This document shows positions 7,264-14,600 of a stretch of DNA of 15,471 nucleotides, piece after piece (position 1 is the stretch's first letter; the number at the start of each line of letters is the position of its first letter). A program made the translations under genes and the position numbers. Source of the DNA: GCA-001735895 sp964488685 (GTDB taxonomy: Bacteria; Pseudomonadota; Gammaproteobacteria; GCA-001735895); the NCBI GenBank assembly GCA_964488685.1, contig CAZAVY010000074.1, positions 1-15,471 on the forward strand, read 5' to 3'. The notes beneath the pieces are model-generated. The model was not told the DNA's origin. It did not search any database and saw only the letters and a program-made list of their open reading frames with translations.

Positions 7264-9959
7264 CAGCGCTGCGCCTTTTTCATAAATGAATCATAAAGCG
7301 CATCGACATCCAGTTCAGTCGGTGAAATTGATTCCCCATCAATTTGAATTTTACTTCCAGTTTGAACCAGGGCATTTGCCGAAGTTCCTTCAAATTGAAT
7401 GTCTACTGCATTTATCGTCGCCGACCCGTATTCGGGCTTCTTCACATAGGCCATCAAACCCGCAATCCGGGCATTGGAGATTGTCGACGAAGTTATGTTC
7501 AGCCGGGATGCATCTTTGCTCGCCGCACCCGTCAGGGCACCGTCTATATGAACTCCGTTTGCGTTCATCTGACTACCCTCCCCTACCGAAAGGGCTTTAT
7601 CGTTAATTTTGTGAAATTCTGTATCGCTAACGGACACCGTACTTCCACTGATATCAATAGCATCGCCCCCGCCTGCAGTACCAATATTTTCAAACAATCC
7701 ACCTTCGACTATACCCCGGGAATAATCGGAATCAAACCCATCTGAAACAGTGTCCATGATTAGCAGGTCCTTTAATACGAAATCGGAACGGATAATATTA
7801 AGCGCATCCTCGGCCCGGCTCGATACCAGTGATACCTGTTCGAATCGCACATTGCTTTGATAAAATGTGACACCGCCGGTTAGTTGCCAGGCGCCATATC
7901 GAACGCCGGTGGTATTGCGAATTTGAGCATATTTCCACAATGACTGTTTATCGGCATTCATCACTACTATTCCCTGCCACCCCATATGACCGTCCGAACT
8001 TACTTGTTCATCCAGGATAACAGGCTGCTCGGGTGTTCCATTTATATTCAATGGGCCCCAAACCACCAGGCTCGCATCGGGTTTGAATGACAGGGTTGTG
8101 CCGGCAGGAATTCGTAATTCGTAACCCGGTGGTATGCTGATTGTATCGGAAACAAGATGATAACCGGGGACTACGCTTAGCACGGATTCACTACTAAGGC
8201 GAAGAAAATGGTGATGATCTAGCAATTCAGACAGTGTTTCAGTGGGAATGGGCCTGGTCTTCACGGTATCGAAACTTCTTACTGCTTCTATGTGGTAAGT
8301 CCTATCGGTTCCCTTGATCCGCGCAACAATCTCGATACGTGATCCTTCAACAAGATCGGGAGGGTAGGAAAACAGTAGTTGGGTAACTTCAGGTATGACA
8401 TCACTTCCGGTAGCAATTAGCTCGATTGGAAATTGGAACGGCGAGTAAGTACTAATCGGAACCAGTGCATCTCCCGATTCTCCTCGCCAGCCAATGCTGA
8501 TCACTTCCACCGGTGCGCCGACGATATTGGTAAGCTCGAGTTTTCCTTTTTGCCCGTCTTTCATCACTTCTGCGTTTAGTAAAAATGCGTGTCCATCGGC
8601 GCTCAAATGGTTGAAGTAATCGAGGTTCTCAAGCGTGACTTTTGACAAGTGCGCCGCGCGACTCCTCAATCGATCGAAATCAAATATCGTCAGTAACGGG
8701 AGATCACGATGTAGCATCGTTCGAAACTTCTGTTCAAACGGTTTCAGAAAGGCTTCAGTCGATCCGTCTTCCACATCGCTGGTTAGGCGTCTTAACTCCC
8801 GGACGAATACTCTCCGAATATCCGGATCGGCAAGAATCTCACGAGTTTCCCGCAGATCCATTGAATGTAAATTGTATAATTCACCAGCGCTAGTCATCCT
8901 GTATTCCGACATCAAATCTGAACTAACCGGTTCGAGTCTTGCGGATATAGGGTTGTAATAAAAGCGCCAATTACCCCACCATATTCCATTACGCACTCCC
9001 AGCACTTCCAATGCAGCCAGAAAACGACCATATTCCTCGACGTCAAATACCTGGGATGCAGGAAGTACCCCGCGAATGTAACTTTTGAGCAGACCCGTCG
9101 CAATTTCCATATCCCTGGACAAACTTTCCGATTTACGAACTTTTCCTTCCTGCGCTACCCTGATTGGCACCGTCATATAATTGTTGAAGTCGTCGTCAAA
9201 ATAGCCTTTGTACGCATAGTCATCCCAGACTTGCGATTCATCGAACCTGACTATGACACTTTCTCGACGACCCTGTGATTCCAAAAGCTCCTTGGCCGGA
9301 TACTCCTCCAGGGCCATGATGCCGATACGTTTTCCATTGATGGTCAGATCGACGAACATATATTTTGGTGCGAGGAGGCCTAAATCGCGCATATAAACGA
9401 ATGCCAAAGGCTCGTATTGATCTTCGCGCACCCGGGGATTCATCAGTGAAAATCGTCGCATGCCGAACAATTGATCCCCACCCTTGACCTTGACCAGAAA
9501 CGACCATTTGTCTCCTTGCAGATGATCGGTATTGTCCCCTTTCAAGCGAAGGGCGACACGGATACTTCGATCCAGGTAACGAATGGTAGCCGGAACGAAA
9601 TCCTGACCTGTGGAATTCAAAACATCGAGCTCAAGTGCCTCGTCACGGGTAGCCCGTAGTTTCTTCATGTGATTGAATTTGATATCGATTAAAAGCTTCT
9701 CTGGTTGCTCTGCACTGAACAAGGAACTCATATAGTTCCCGGGACCCGCCAGTATGGCTTTGCGCCGACCTTCGTCAGGCATGCCGAGATTTTTAGCCGC
9801 TTCGTTAATTTTAGGCAACATAGCGGTACCAACCAGAAAACTGACAGTCACGATTCCGGTCAACGCCAAGATCGATACGGCAAGAATAGTGATTCGTTTT
9901 CTGCGCGCTCTTGTCCGAGAGACTCCCGGCAACGAGGGATTAATTCGATAACTCTTCAT
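7263..9959 (-). CDS. CotH-like kinase protein with C-terminal parallel beta-helix
   Basis: This is a large (898-residue) membrane-anchored, outward-facing protein. Residues 1-22 are basic, and ~23-48 form one hydrophobic span (signal anchor). Residues ~90-440 match the CotH family, atypical secreted kinases first shown to phosphorylate spore coat proteins: ALRLKGDNTDHLQGDKWSF (~136-154), GMRRFSLMNPRVRED (~166-180), YMFVDLTINGKRIGIMALEE (~200-219), and WGNWRFYYNPISARLEPVSS (~328-347) ending in a likely metal-binding Asp348. Residues ~600-880 have the repeating strand-turn pattern of a right-handed beta-helix, beginning RIPAGTTLSFKPDASLVVWG (~616-635). The catalytic loop differs from the usual Asp/His-rich form, so activity is uncertain. 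The gene lies 59 bases after the DUF4956 gene and overlaps the VTC gene start by one base. I see no strong ribosome binding site at the ATG. The substrate is unknown. Confidence 0.85.
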   Translation of the reverse strand: MKSYRINPSLPGVSRTRARRKRITILAVSILALTGIVTVSFLVGTAMLPKINEAAKNLGMPDEGRRKAILAGPGNYMSSLFSAEQPEKLLIDIKFNHMKKLRATRDEALELDVLNSTGQDFVPATIRYLDRSIRVALRLKGDNTDHLQGDKWSFLVKVKGGDQLFGMRRFSLMNPRVREDQYEPLAFVYMRDLGLLAPKYMFVDLTINGKRIGIMALEEYPAKELLESQGRRESVIVRFDESQVWDDYAYKGYFDDDFNNYMTVPIRVAQEGKVRKSESLSRDMEIATGLLKSYIRGVLPASQVFDVEEYGRFLAALEVLGVRNGIWWGNWRFYYNPISARLEPVSSDLMSEYRMTSAGELYNLHSMDLRETREILADPDIRRVFVRELRRLTSDVEDGSTEAFLKPFEQKFRTMLHRDLPLLTIFDFDRLRSRAAHLSKVTLENLDYFNHLSADGHAFLLNAEVMKDGQKGKLELTNIVGAPVEVISIGWRGESGDALVPISTYSPFQFPIELIATGSDVIPEVTQLLFSYPPDLVEGSRIEIVARIKGTDRTYHIEAVRSFDTVKTRPIPTETLSELLDHHHFLRLSSESVLSVVPGYHLVSDTISIPPGYELRIPAGTTLSFKPDASLVVWGPLNINGTPEQPVILDEQVSSDGHMGWQGIVVMNADKQSLWKYAQIRNTTGVRYGAWQLTGGVTFYQSNVRFEQVSLVSSRAEDALNIIRSDFVLKDLLIMDTVSDGFDSDYSRGIVEGGLFENIGTAGGGDAIDISGSTVSVSDTEFHKINDKALSVGEGSQMNANGVHIDGALTGAASKDASRLNITSSTISNARIAGLMAYVKKPEYGSATINAVDIQFEGTSANALVQTGSKIQIDGESISPTELDVDALYDSFMKKAQR

Positions 9960-10018
9960 GATTGATCACTGATACATTTCGAACAGGATTCAAAGGGAAT
10001 CTTTACATTCCAACAAAT

Positions 10019-10705
10019 TTAGATACTTGGTAACTGGTTTTGATCAAGAAAGGTAACTCCGAGGTCCGGGAAGGTTGCCCTGAGCTCATCGGTCAGTTCG
10101 GATAACATCTTCGTATTCGGCACGTCGAGAAAATAAGTCGCATCCAGGGAACCGTCGCGAAGATCAAATCGTCGTAGATCACTGGCCTGGGTATGCTTGG
10201 CAATAATCGATTCCAATCGCGCCAGGTAATTCGATTCATCGCCCTCGGTTTCGCCCCGCCAGTCCAGTGATAGATACAAGTTACGACTTGCTCTATCAGT
10301 TTTATTTCGGCTAAATACGACCATGGCCCCAAGAATAAATGGCCCAGCTATAACGGTAACGAGGGTTTGATTTGCGCCTAGTCCCAAACCCATGGCAATT
10401 GCTATAAACAGGTAGGCCAGCTCTTCCGGTTCTTTTATTGGAGTACGAAATCTGACGATTGAAAGTGCTCCAACAAGGCCAAGGGACAATGCTAGTGATG
10501 ACTTTACAACCGTTATAATGAGAGTGGTTGTAAGTAGTATAAATGGAAATACCTGCGCAAATTCCTCACGATTCGAGAGGGTCGACCCATAGACCCGAAA
10601 ATGCCACCGAAGCAATATCGCCAATGCGACGCCAACAATCAAATTCATGATCAAAACCAGTAGTGAAAGTGGCTCGTTGGCCTGATTTGCAAATTGTTCA
10701 ATCAT
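10019..10705 (-). CDS. DUF4956-like integral membrane protein
   Basis: This 228-residue protein has hydrophobic spans at ~13-32, ~52-67, ~68-84, ~96-112 and ~114-131, then a soluble cytoplasmic domain (~140-228) with an alternating strand/helix pattern. The diagnostic stretch is GLVGALSIVRFRTPIKEPEE (~76-95), conserved in DUF4956 and reminiscent of the MgtC membrane-domain signature. The family has no established biochemical function. It is often found beside VTC-domain and CotH proteins, and here it is the first gene of that trio, suggesting it is the channel or scaffold of a membrane complex (inference). The ATG at 10705 is preceded by GGAGTAAG at slightly long spacing. There is no upstream gene on this strand for about 550 bases, so a promoter for the seven-gene run should lie just upstream. 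Confidence 0.85.
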   Translation of the reverse strand: MIEQFANQANEPLSLLVLIMNLIVGVALAILLRWHFRVYGSTLSNREEFAQVFPFILLTTTLIITVVKSSLALSLGLVGALSIVRFRTPIKEPEELAYLFIAIAMGLGLGANQTLVTVIAGPFILGAMVVFSRNKTDRASRNLYLSLDWRGETEGDESNYLARLESIIAKHTQASDLRRFDLRDGSLDATYFLDVPNTKMLSELTDELRATFPDLGVTFLDQNQLPSI

Positions 10706-10873
10706 ATAAGTCTTACTCCAGGGGTTCGAGATTGGAAATTAATCCCTAGTCCTTGCTGCAAACACCAAATTTCATGCGCATGGCCGCAAAACAGGGGAGA
10801 ATTGCCATGCCGACAGCATTATTGGGATTGTTAATGCCCGGCCAATTCTTCGACCGTTTTCATTTCGAAGCTG

Positions 10874-10906
10874 ATTATAATGCAATCATGGCGGCTCACA
10901 TTGTGA
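10874..10906 (-). promoter_or_regulatory. Weak candidate promoter/operator for the DUF4956-cotH-vtc-rmlBACD run
   Basis: On the minus strand a consensus TATAAT (10879-10874) lies 168 bases upstream of the DUF4956 start. The expected -35 position (about 10902-10897) reads AATGTG, a poor match. It falls within the 11-base palindrome TCACATTGTGA (10896-10906), which could be an operator half replacing -35 contacts. It is not spaced like a CRP site. Confidence 0.25.
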
Positions 10907-11147
10907 CGAACTTCAAAGCCTCATGCGATGAAGACACTATTAAAATAAGGCAGTTGACAAGCCGGAGCAAAACCATTTCGCGGCTCCAAGCCCAACCAGT
11001 AATTGCATTGAATTGAGAGGCTTTTGACTCAGATTAATCGCAGGGGAGTTATTACACCGGATCGTAGGCAAGGTTGCATTTTTGCACCTCATCGACGACT
11101 AACAAGATGCCGTGATCATCCAACCACCATGCTGGTGATTAAATCCC

Positions 11148-11190
11148 GATTAAAAACAATACCGAAAGGCAGCCTCTACAGGCTCGCTTT
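11148..11190 (-). terminator. Possible distal terminator downstream of tRNA-Cys
   Basis: Read on the minus strand, AGCCT-GTAG-AGGCT forms a short stem (within 11165-11190), extendable by AAAG/CTTT across a mismatch. It is followed after about ten bases by a T5 run near 11156-11152. The stem is short and the T-run is distant, so this is tentative. Confidence 0.35.
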
Positions 11191-11230
11191 CGCGCATTAT
11201 TTACGCGCCGCAATCCGTTAATATTAATCA

Positions 11231-11245
11231 TCGCGAGAATCGCGA
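11231..11245 (-). other. Hairpin just after tRNA-Cys (processing stem or weak terminator)
   Basis: TCGCGA-TTC-TCGCGA on the minus strand is a perfect 6-bp GC-rich stem beginning ten bases after the tRNA-Cys CCA end. The following sequence (TGATTAATATT) is A/T-rich but lacks a T-run. It may protect or mark the 3' trailer, or act as a poor terminator. Confidence 0.4.
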
Positions 11246-11255
11246 CCCAGGAATA

Positions 11256-11329
11256 TGGAGGCTGAGGGCGGAATCGAACCGCCGTACACGGCTTTGCAGG
11301 CCGCTGCATGACCACTCTGCCACCCAGCC
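11256..11329 (-). tRNA. cysT: tRNA-Cys (anticodon GCA)
   Basis: The minus strand folds into a 74-nt cloverleaf. The acceptor arm GGCTGGG pairs with CTCAGCC (one G-T pair), the anticodon stem GCGGC/GCCGT encloses CTGCAAA with anticodon GCA, and the T arm contains GGTTCGATTCC. The discriminator is U, as expected for tRNA-Cys, and CCA is encoded. It lies 95 bases downstream of tRNA-Gly on the same strand, with a strong terminator between them, so it may rely on its own promoter or on readthrough. The position after uvrC-pgsA-tRNA-Gly matches E. coli cysT. Confidence 0.97.
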
Positions 11330-11390
11330 ATGGGTAGATTTCTGCCAATCGAAGAACCCGGACATCTTACTTTATTTGATCGTGATGGCC

Positions 11391-11416
11391 AAAAAAAGCC
11401 CCGATCGAATCGAGGC
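11391..11416 (-). terminator. Strong rho-independent terminator between tRNA-Gly and tRNA-Cys
   Basis: On the minus strand, GCCTCGAT (11416-11409) pairs with ATCGGGGC (11405-11398) in an 8-bp stem including one G-T pair, closed by a 3-base loop TCG. It is directly followed by seven T residues (11397-11391). It starts nine bases after the tRNA-Gly CCA end, so it should end most transcription from the tRNA-Gly promoter before tRNA-Cys. Confidence 0.8.
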
Positions 11417-11424
11417 ATGGAAAC

Positions 11425-11500
11425 TGGAGCGGGAAACGAGATTCGAACTCGCGACCCCAACCTTGGCAAGGTTGTGCTCTACCAGCTGAGCTATTCCCGC
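11425..11500 (-). tRNA. glyW: tRNA-Gly (anticodon GCC)
   Basis: The minus strand gives a 76-nt cloverleaf. The acceptor GCGGGAA pairs with TTTCCCGC's final seven bases, the D arm contains AGCTCAGCTGGTAGAGC, the anticodon stem CAACC/GGTTG encloses TTGCCAA with anticodon GCC, the T arm is GCGAG-TTCGAAT-CTCGT, the discriminator is U and CCA is encoded. It lies 61 bases after pgsA, has its own near-consensus promoter in that gap and a strong terminator after it. The position matches E. coli glyW. Confidence 0.97.
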
Positions 11501-11512
11501 AAAAGAGCCGCT

Positions 11513-11540
11513 ATTTTATAGATTCGCCCTGACCTGTCAA
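11513..11540 (-). promoter_or_regulatory. Near-consensus sigma-70 promoter for tRNA-Gly
   Basis: On the minus strand, a perfect -35 TTGACA (11540-11535) is followed after 16 bases by the -10 TAAAAT (11518-11513). Initiation would fall near 11506 within a G/C-rich stretch (GCGGC), the discriminator type found at stringently controlled tRNA promoters. The leader to the tRNA 5' end would be only about six bases. The -35 lies within a 6-bp inverted repeat (GACCTG 11531-11536, CAGGTC 11543-11548) that could also act as a weak stem at the end of the pgsA message. Confidence 0.75.
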
Positions 11541-11561
11541 GCCAGGTCGGAGTCGATGGTT

Positions 11562-12122
11562 TTAACTGTGGCGGGTAATAATCGGCCATGCCGCCCGCAG
11601 GTAAATCACCATTGACACAATAGTCAGAATTGCCGCGATATAGTAAATCGAAAGCCCAATTTGAAAAATCGGTAACCCCATGAAAGGTTCGGCAAATATC
11701 ATGAAACCGAGGGCGAACATTTGGGAAACCGTCTTTGCCTTGCCAATAAAAGATACCTTGACGATGGTACTACTGCCGAGTTGTGCCATCCATTCGCGCA
11801 AAGCTGAAATCGATATTTCTCTGGCGATTATGACCACAGACGGCACTGTCAGATAAATGCTTGGATTGGCTTCGACCAGTAAAACGATAATGACCACTAC
11901 CATCAATTTATCTGCAACCGGGTCGAGAAAGGCACCGAAAGAAGACTCTTGCTTCATCGACCGAGCCAGGTGTCCGTCTACCCAATCGCTCACACTGGCA
12001 AACGCGAATATTGAAGTTGCCGCCAGGTTTGCCCATTCGTAAGGCAAATAAAATACCACCACGAGCAGGGGGATTAAGCCGATTCTAAATAGCGTTATAG
12101 CGGTTGGCAGAGTTACTTTCAT
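11562..12122 (-). CDS. pgsA: CDP-diacylglycerol--glycerol-3-phosphate 3-phosphatidyltransferase
   Basis: PgsA makes phosphatidylglycerol phosphate from CDP-diacylglycerol and glycerol 3-phosphate in the inner membrane, the committed step to phosphatidylglycerol and cardiolipin. The 186-residue length is close to E. coli PgsA. The CDP-alcohol phosphotransferase signature D-G-x2-A-R-x8-G-x3-D-x3-D is perfect: Asp49, Gly50, Ala53, Arg54, Gly63, Asp67, Asp71. Several hydrophobic spans are visible (~8-25, ~30-46, ~72-100, ~130-175). The ATG at 12122 lies 19 bases after the uvrC stop on the same strand, so it is probably the last gene of the uvrY-uvrC-pgsA transcript. Confidence 0.97.
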   Translation of the reverse strand: MKVTLPTAITLFRIGLIPLLVVVFYLPYEWANLAATSIFAFASVSDWVDGHLARSMKQESSFGAFLDPVADKLMVVVIIVLLVEANPSIYLTVPSVVIIAREISISALREWMAQLGSSTIVKVSFIGKAKTVSQMFALGFMIFAEPFMGLPIFQIGLSIYYIAAILTIVSMVIYLRAAWPIITRHS

Positions 12123-12141
12123 TGCAGATTCGTAGAGTAAT

Positions 12142-13971
12142 TCATGCGTGAAAGCTATTATAGATCACCTGTGCGGTTTCACGGTTGATGCCTTTAATTT
12201 GCATCAATTCTTCAACTCCTGCCGCCTGGACACCTTGCAAGCCCCCGAAGGTATTTAACAATAGTTGCCGTTTCTTTACGCCAACGCCCGGAATTTCTTC
12301 AAGGCGAGATTTGCGCCGGGTTTTGGCCCGTGCTTTTCGATGACCGGTTATCGCAAATCGATGCGCTTCGTCGCGAATCTGCTGAATCAAAAGTAGCCCG
12401 GGCGAGTCCATCGGTAAATTTAACGCCGTCATTTCTTCATCGATTATTGCCTCATAACCGGCACGCCGTTCGACTCCCTTGGCAACAGCAAACACGCGTA
12501 GGTTTTCCTTCACTGTTAGAATATTGAGTGATTCTAACACCTCCATTGCGACTCCAATCTGTCCTTTCCCGCCATCGATCAGTATCAGGTCCGGGAGTTG
12601 TTGCGGTAAGCTCTGACGTTTGCGGTAACGCCGCTCCAGCACCTGGCGCATCGCCGCGTAGTCATCTCCCGCCCGGATGTCGTTGATGTTGTAGCAGCGG
12701 TACTCGTTTTTGATAGCACCCTCCTGTCCAAACACGATGCAGGAAGCCCTGGTCGCTTCACCCATGGTGTGACTGATATCGAAACATTCTATGCGCTCGG
12801 GAGGGCCGGCAAGATGCAGGATTTCGACCAGGTTTTTGCGGCGCTTGCTCAGCAGGCTTGCGGACAGCAGGTAACTGTCCAACGCCTGTTTTGCATTGTT
12901 GGTAGCACTTTCCAGAGCGCGCCGGCGTTTGCCACGTACCCGACTCGTGATTCTGATTCGCGTGTTGCTGAGTAAATGCAGGGAATCGGCCAGCAGCTCG
13001 GTATCTTCAAAATCATGGCTGATGATAATTTCAGCGGGTGCGGGATGATTAGAATAATGCTGCATGATAAAAGTTGCGATCAAACTGGCCGGATCGGTAT
13101 CGAGCCTGACGCGATTAAAAAAAGGCTTGTTTCCGAGCGAACTGCCGTTGCGTATCATAAATAACTGAATGCAGCTGAAGTCCTGGCGCAGTTCGCAGGC
13201 AATGATATCGATATCACCATCGAAATTGGTGACAAACTGTTTTTCGGTAACTCTGCGTAAGGTGTCTATCCGATTACGTATCTCTGCGGCCTGTTCGAAC
13301 TCGAGTACGGATGCATGCTGTTCCATAATTTTTATTTGTTGATCAATCAATTCGCTACTCTTACCTTCCAGGAACATTTGTGCCTGCTCGACCTGAAGCT
13401 GGTAGTTTTGCTTATCGGTGTGTCCGACGCAAGGACCGGTGCAACGCTTGATTTGATACTGCAAACAGGCACGGCTACGGTTAGCCATCGCTGAGTCTTC
13501 ACAGTTCCGTAGTTGGAAAATACGCTGTACATGATTGATCGTATATCGGATCGAACCGGCACTCGGAAATGGGCCATAGAAGGTACCTTTGCGCTTGTCC
13601 GGTTTTCCCCTGAAAACTTTTAAACGCGGGAAATCGTGTTTACTCAGACAGACGTAGGGATAGCTTTTGTCGTCACGAAATAATATGTTGTAGCGTGGAT
13701 TAAGATTTTTAATCAAATCGTTTTCAAGCAACAGGGCTTCACTTTCGGTACGCGTGTTGATGACTTCGATTCTACTAATGTTGTTAACCAGCGAAATAAT
13801 TCGGGTTGACATGCCGGTGTTGCGGAAGTAACTCGCCAGGCGTTTTTTCAGACTCTTGGCTTTTCCGACATAGATGACCTTATCATTGCGATCAATCATG
13901 CGGTATACACCCGGGTTGCTATTGACCGTGTTCAGAAAACTCTTGTGATCGAAGGATTTTGGCTGGCTCAT
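12142..13971 (-). CDS. uvrC: Excinuclease ABC subunit C
   Basis: UvrC makes the two incisions flanking a bulky lesion after UvrAB delivers it. The 609-residue protein shows all domains in order. The N-terminal GIY-YIG nuclease (~18-95) includes NPGVYRMID and KVIYVGKAKSLKKRL. Four cysteines at 157, 169, 177 and 181 match the iron-sulphur cysteine spacing reported for UvrC. The UVR UvrB-binding motif spans ~208-243. The RNase H-like nuclease includes ECFDISHTMG (Asp398), AGDDYAAM (~435-442), LILIDGGKGQ (Asp466) and DEAHRFA (His537). The tandem helix-hairpin-helix end has IPGVGVKKRQ and IKGINRETA (~560-605). The start ATG overlaps the upstream glycosylase stop by four bases (ATGA), indicating coupled translation; the gene is followed closely by pgsA. 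Confidence 0.98.
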   Translation of the reverse strand: MSQPKSFDHKSFLNTVNSNPGVYRMIDRNDKVIYVGKAKSLKKRLASYFRNTGMSTRIISLVNNISRIEVINTRTESEALLLENDLIKNLNPRYNILFRDDKSYPYVCLSKHDFPRLKVFRGKPDKRKGTFYGPFPSAGSIRYTINHVQRIFQLRNCEDSAMANRSRACLQYQIKRCTGPCVGHTDKQNYQLQVEQAQMFLEGKSSELIDQQIKIMEQHASVLEFEQAAEIRNRIDTLRRVTEKQFVTNFDGDIDIIACELRQDFSCIQLFMIRNGSSLGNKPFFNRVRLDTDPASLIATFIMQHYSNHPAPAEIIISHDFEDTELLADSLHLLSNTRIRITSRVRGKRRRALESATNNAKQALDSYLLSASLLSKRRKNLVEILHLAGPPERIECFDISHTMGEATRASCIVFGQEGAIKNEYRCYNINDIRAGDDYAAMRQVLERRYRKRQSLPQQLPDLILIDGGKGQIGVAMEVLESLNILTVKENLRVFAVAKGVERRAGYEAIIDEEMTALNLPMDSPGLLLIQQIRDEAHRFAITGHRKARAKTRRKSRLEEIPGVGVKKRQLLLNTFGGLQGVQAAGVEELMQIKGINRETAQVIYNSFHA

Positions 13972-14594
13972 TGCAATATCTGCTTTGCCCGCCGGAACAC
14001 TTTATCAAACATGGTCTGATTCAAACGCCCGGTATTGATGTTGTAGCGGCTGCAGTGATAGGAGTCAATCATATGCAGCTGACTGCTTAGGCGATGTTCA
14101 GCAAGGTGAGAAAACTTGAATCTAGACATTGGTAATTGCAATGCTTTCAATACGCCACGATGGGCGATGCTACCCAGAGCCAGTATCAGGGAGCCGGGAT
14201 ATAGCCTGGTAATTTCAGTTTGCAGGTAGTAATTGCAGCGCGTGATTTCCTCGGCGTTGGGTCGATTCTGCGGTGGTACGCATTTTACTACATTGGTAAC
14301 CCGGCATTCGAGAAGACGTAAATTATCGTTACTAGCACGGGATGTAGCCTGATTCGAGAATCCATGCCGGTGCAAGGTTTGAAACAGCATAGTCCCCGAG
14401 GCATCACCGGTAAACGGTCTGCCGGTGGCATTGGCACCATGTAGTCCCGGTGCTAACCCGACGATCAACAATCGGGCGGTGGCGTCACCGAACCCAGCCA
14501 CCGGTAAACAATGATAGTCGGGATAAATTGCTTTCAGCTGCTTTCGATAGGCAGTAAGTCGCGGGCACAATCGGCAGTCTTGCAAATCGCTCAC
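13968..14594 (-). CDS. Family 5 (UDGb-type) uracil-DNA glycosylase
   Basis: This 208-residue protein fits the iron-sulphur uracil-DNA glycosylases, more precisely family 5 (UDGb), which remove uracil and some other deaminated bases from DNA. Motif 1 reads GLAPGLHGANATGRPFTG (~46-63); having no acidic residue in GLAPG is a family 5 mark. Cys7, Cys10, Cys105 and Cys120 have the family spacing for a 4Fe-4S cluster (CRLC, then C-x14-C). The C-terminal motif is SYHCSRYNINTGRL (~173-186), close to the usual HPSxYN motif but with Cys for Pro. The start is GTG at 14594-14592, six bases after the uvrY stop; the stop overlaps uvrC by four bases. Placement between uvrY and uvrC ties base excision to nucleotide excision repair in one transcript. 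The E. coli order lacks this gene. Confidence 0.87.
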   Translation of the reverse strand: MSDLQDCRLCPRLTAYRKQLKAIYPDYHCLPVAGFGDATARLLIVGLAPGLHGANATGRPFTGDASGTMLFQTLHRHGFSNQATSRASNDNLRLLECRVTNVVKCVPPQNRPNAEEITRCNYYLQTEITRLYPGSLILALGSIAHRGVLKALQLPMSRFKFSHLAEHRLSSQLHMIDSYHCSRYNINTGRLNQTMFDKVFRRAKQILQ

Positions 14595-14600
14595 GGTATC

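Larger units (their letters stand above)
10706..11255. other. Non-coding interval of about 550 bases
   Basis: No convincing gene is seen. Two plus-strand open frames (10753-11016 from TTG, and 11024-11221) lack a ribosome binding site and any domain. The part nearest 10705 should carry the promoter for the DUF4956-to-rmlD run: a perfect minus-strand TATAAT lies at 10879-10874, but its -35 is poor, and the palindrome TCACATTGTGA (10896-10906) sits just upstream of it. The part nearest 11255 holds the tRNA-Cys downstream hairpins. E. coli has a tRNA-Leu gene after tRNA-Cys here; I find no tRNA-Leu cloverleaf in this stretch. Confidence 0.6.

Noticed and set aside
10753..11016. An 87-codon plus-strand frame in the intergenic interval
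   Set aside because: TTG start, no ribosome binding site and no domain or secretion signal. Plausible chance frame in non-coding DNA.
10950..11255. Search for a tRNA-Leu gene as in the E. coli glyW-cysT-leuZ cluster
   Set aside because: No cloverleaf, T-arm or encoded CCA is seen in this stretch on the minus strand.
11224..11469. Minus-strand and plus-strand open frames across the tRNA genes
   Set aside because: They run through both tRNA cloverleaves and the terminator, and are chance frames over RNA genes.
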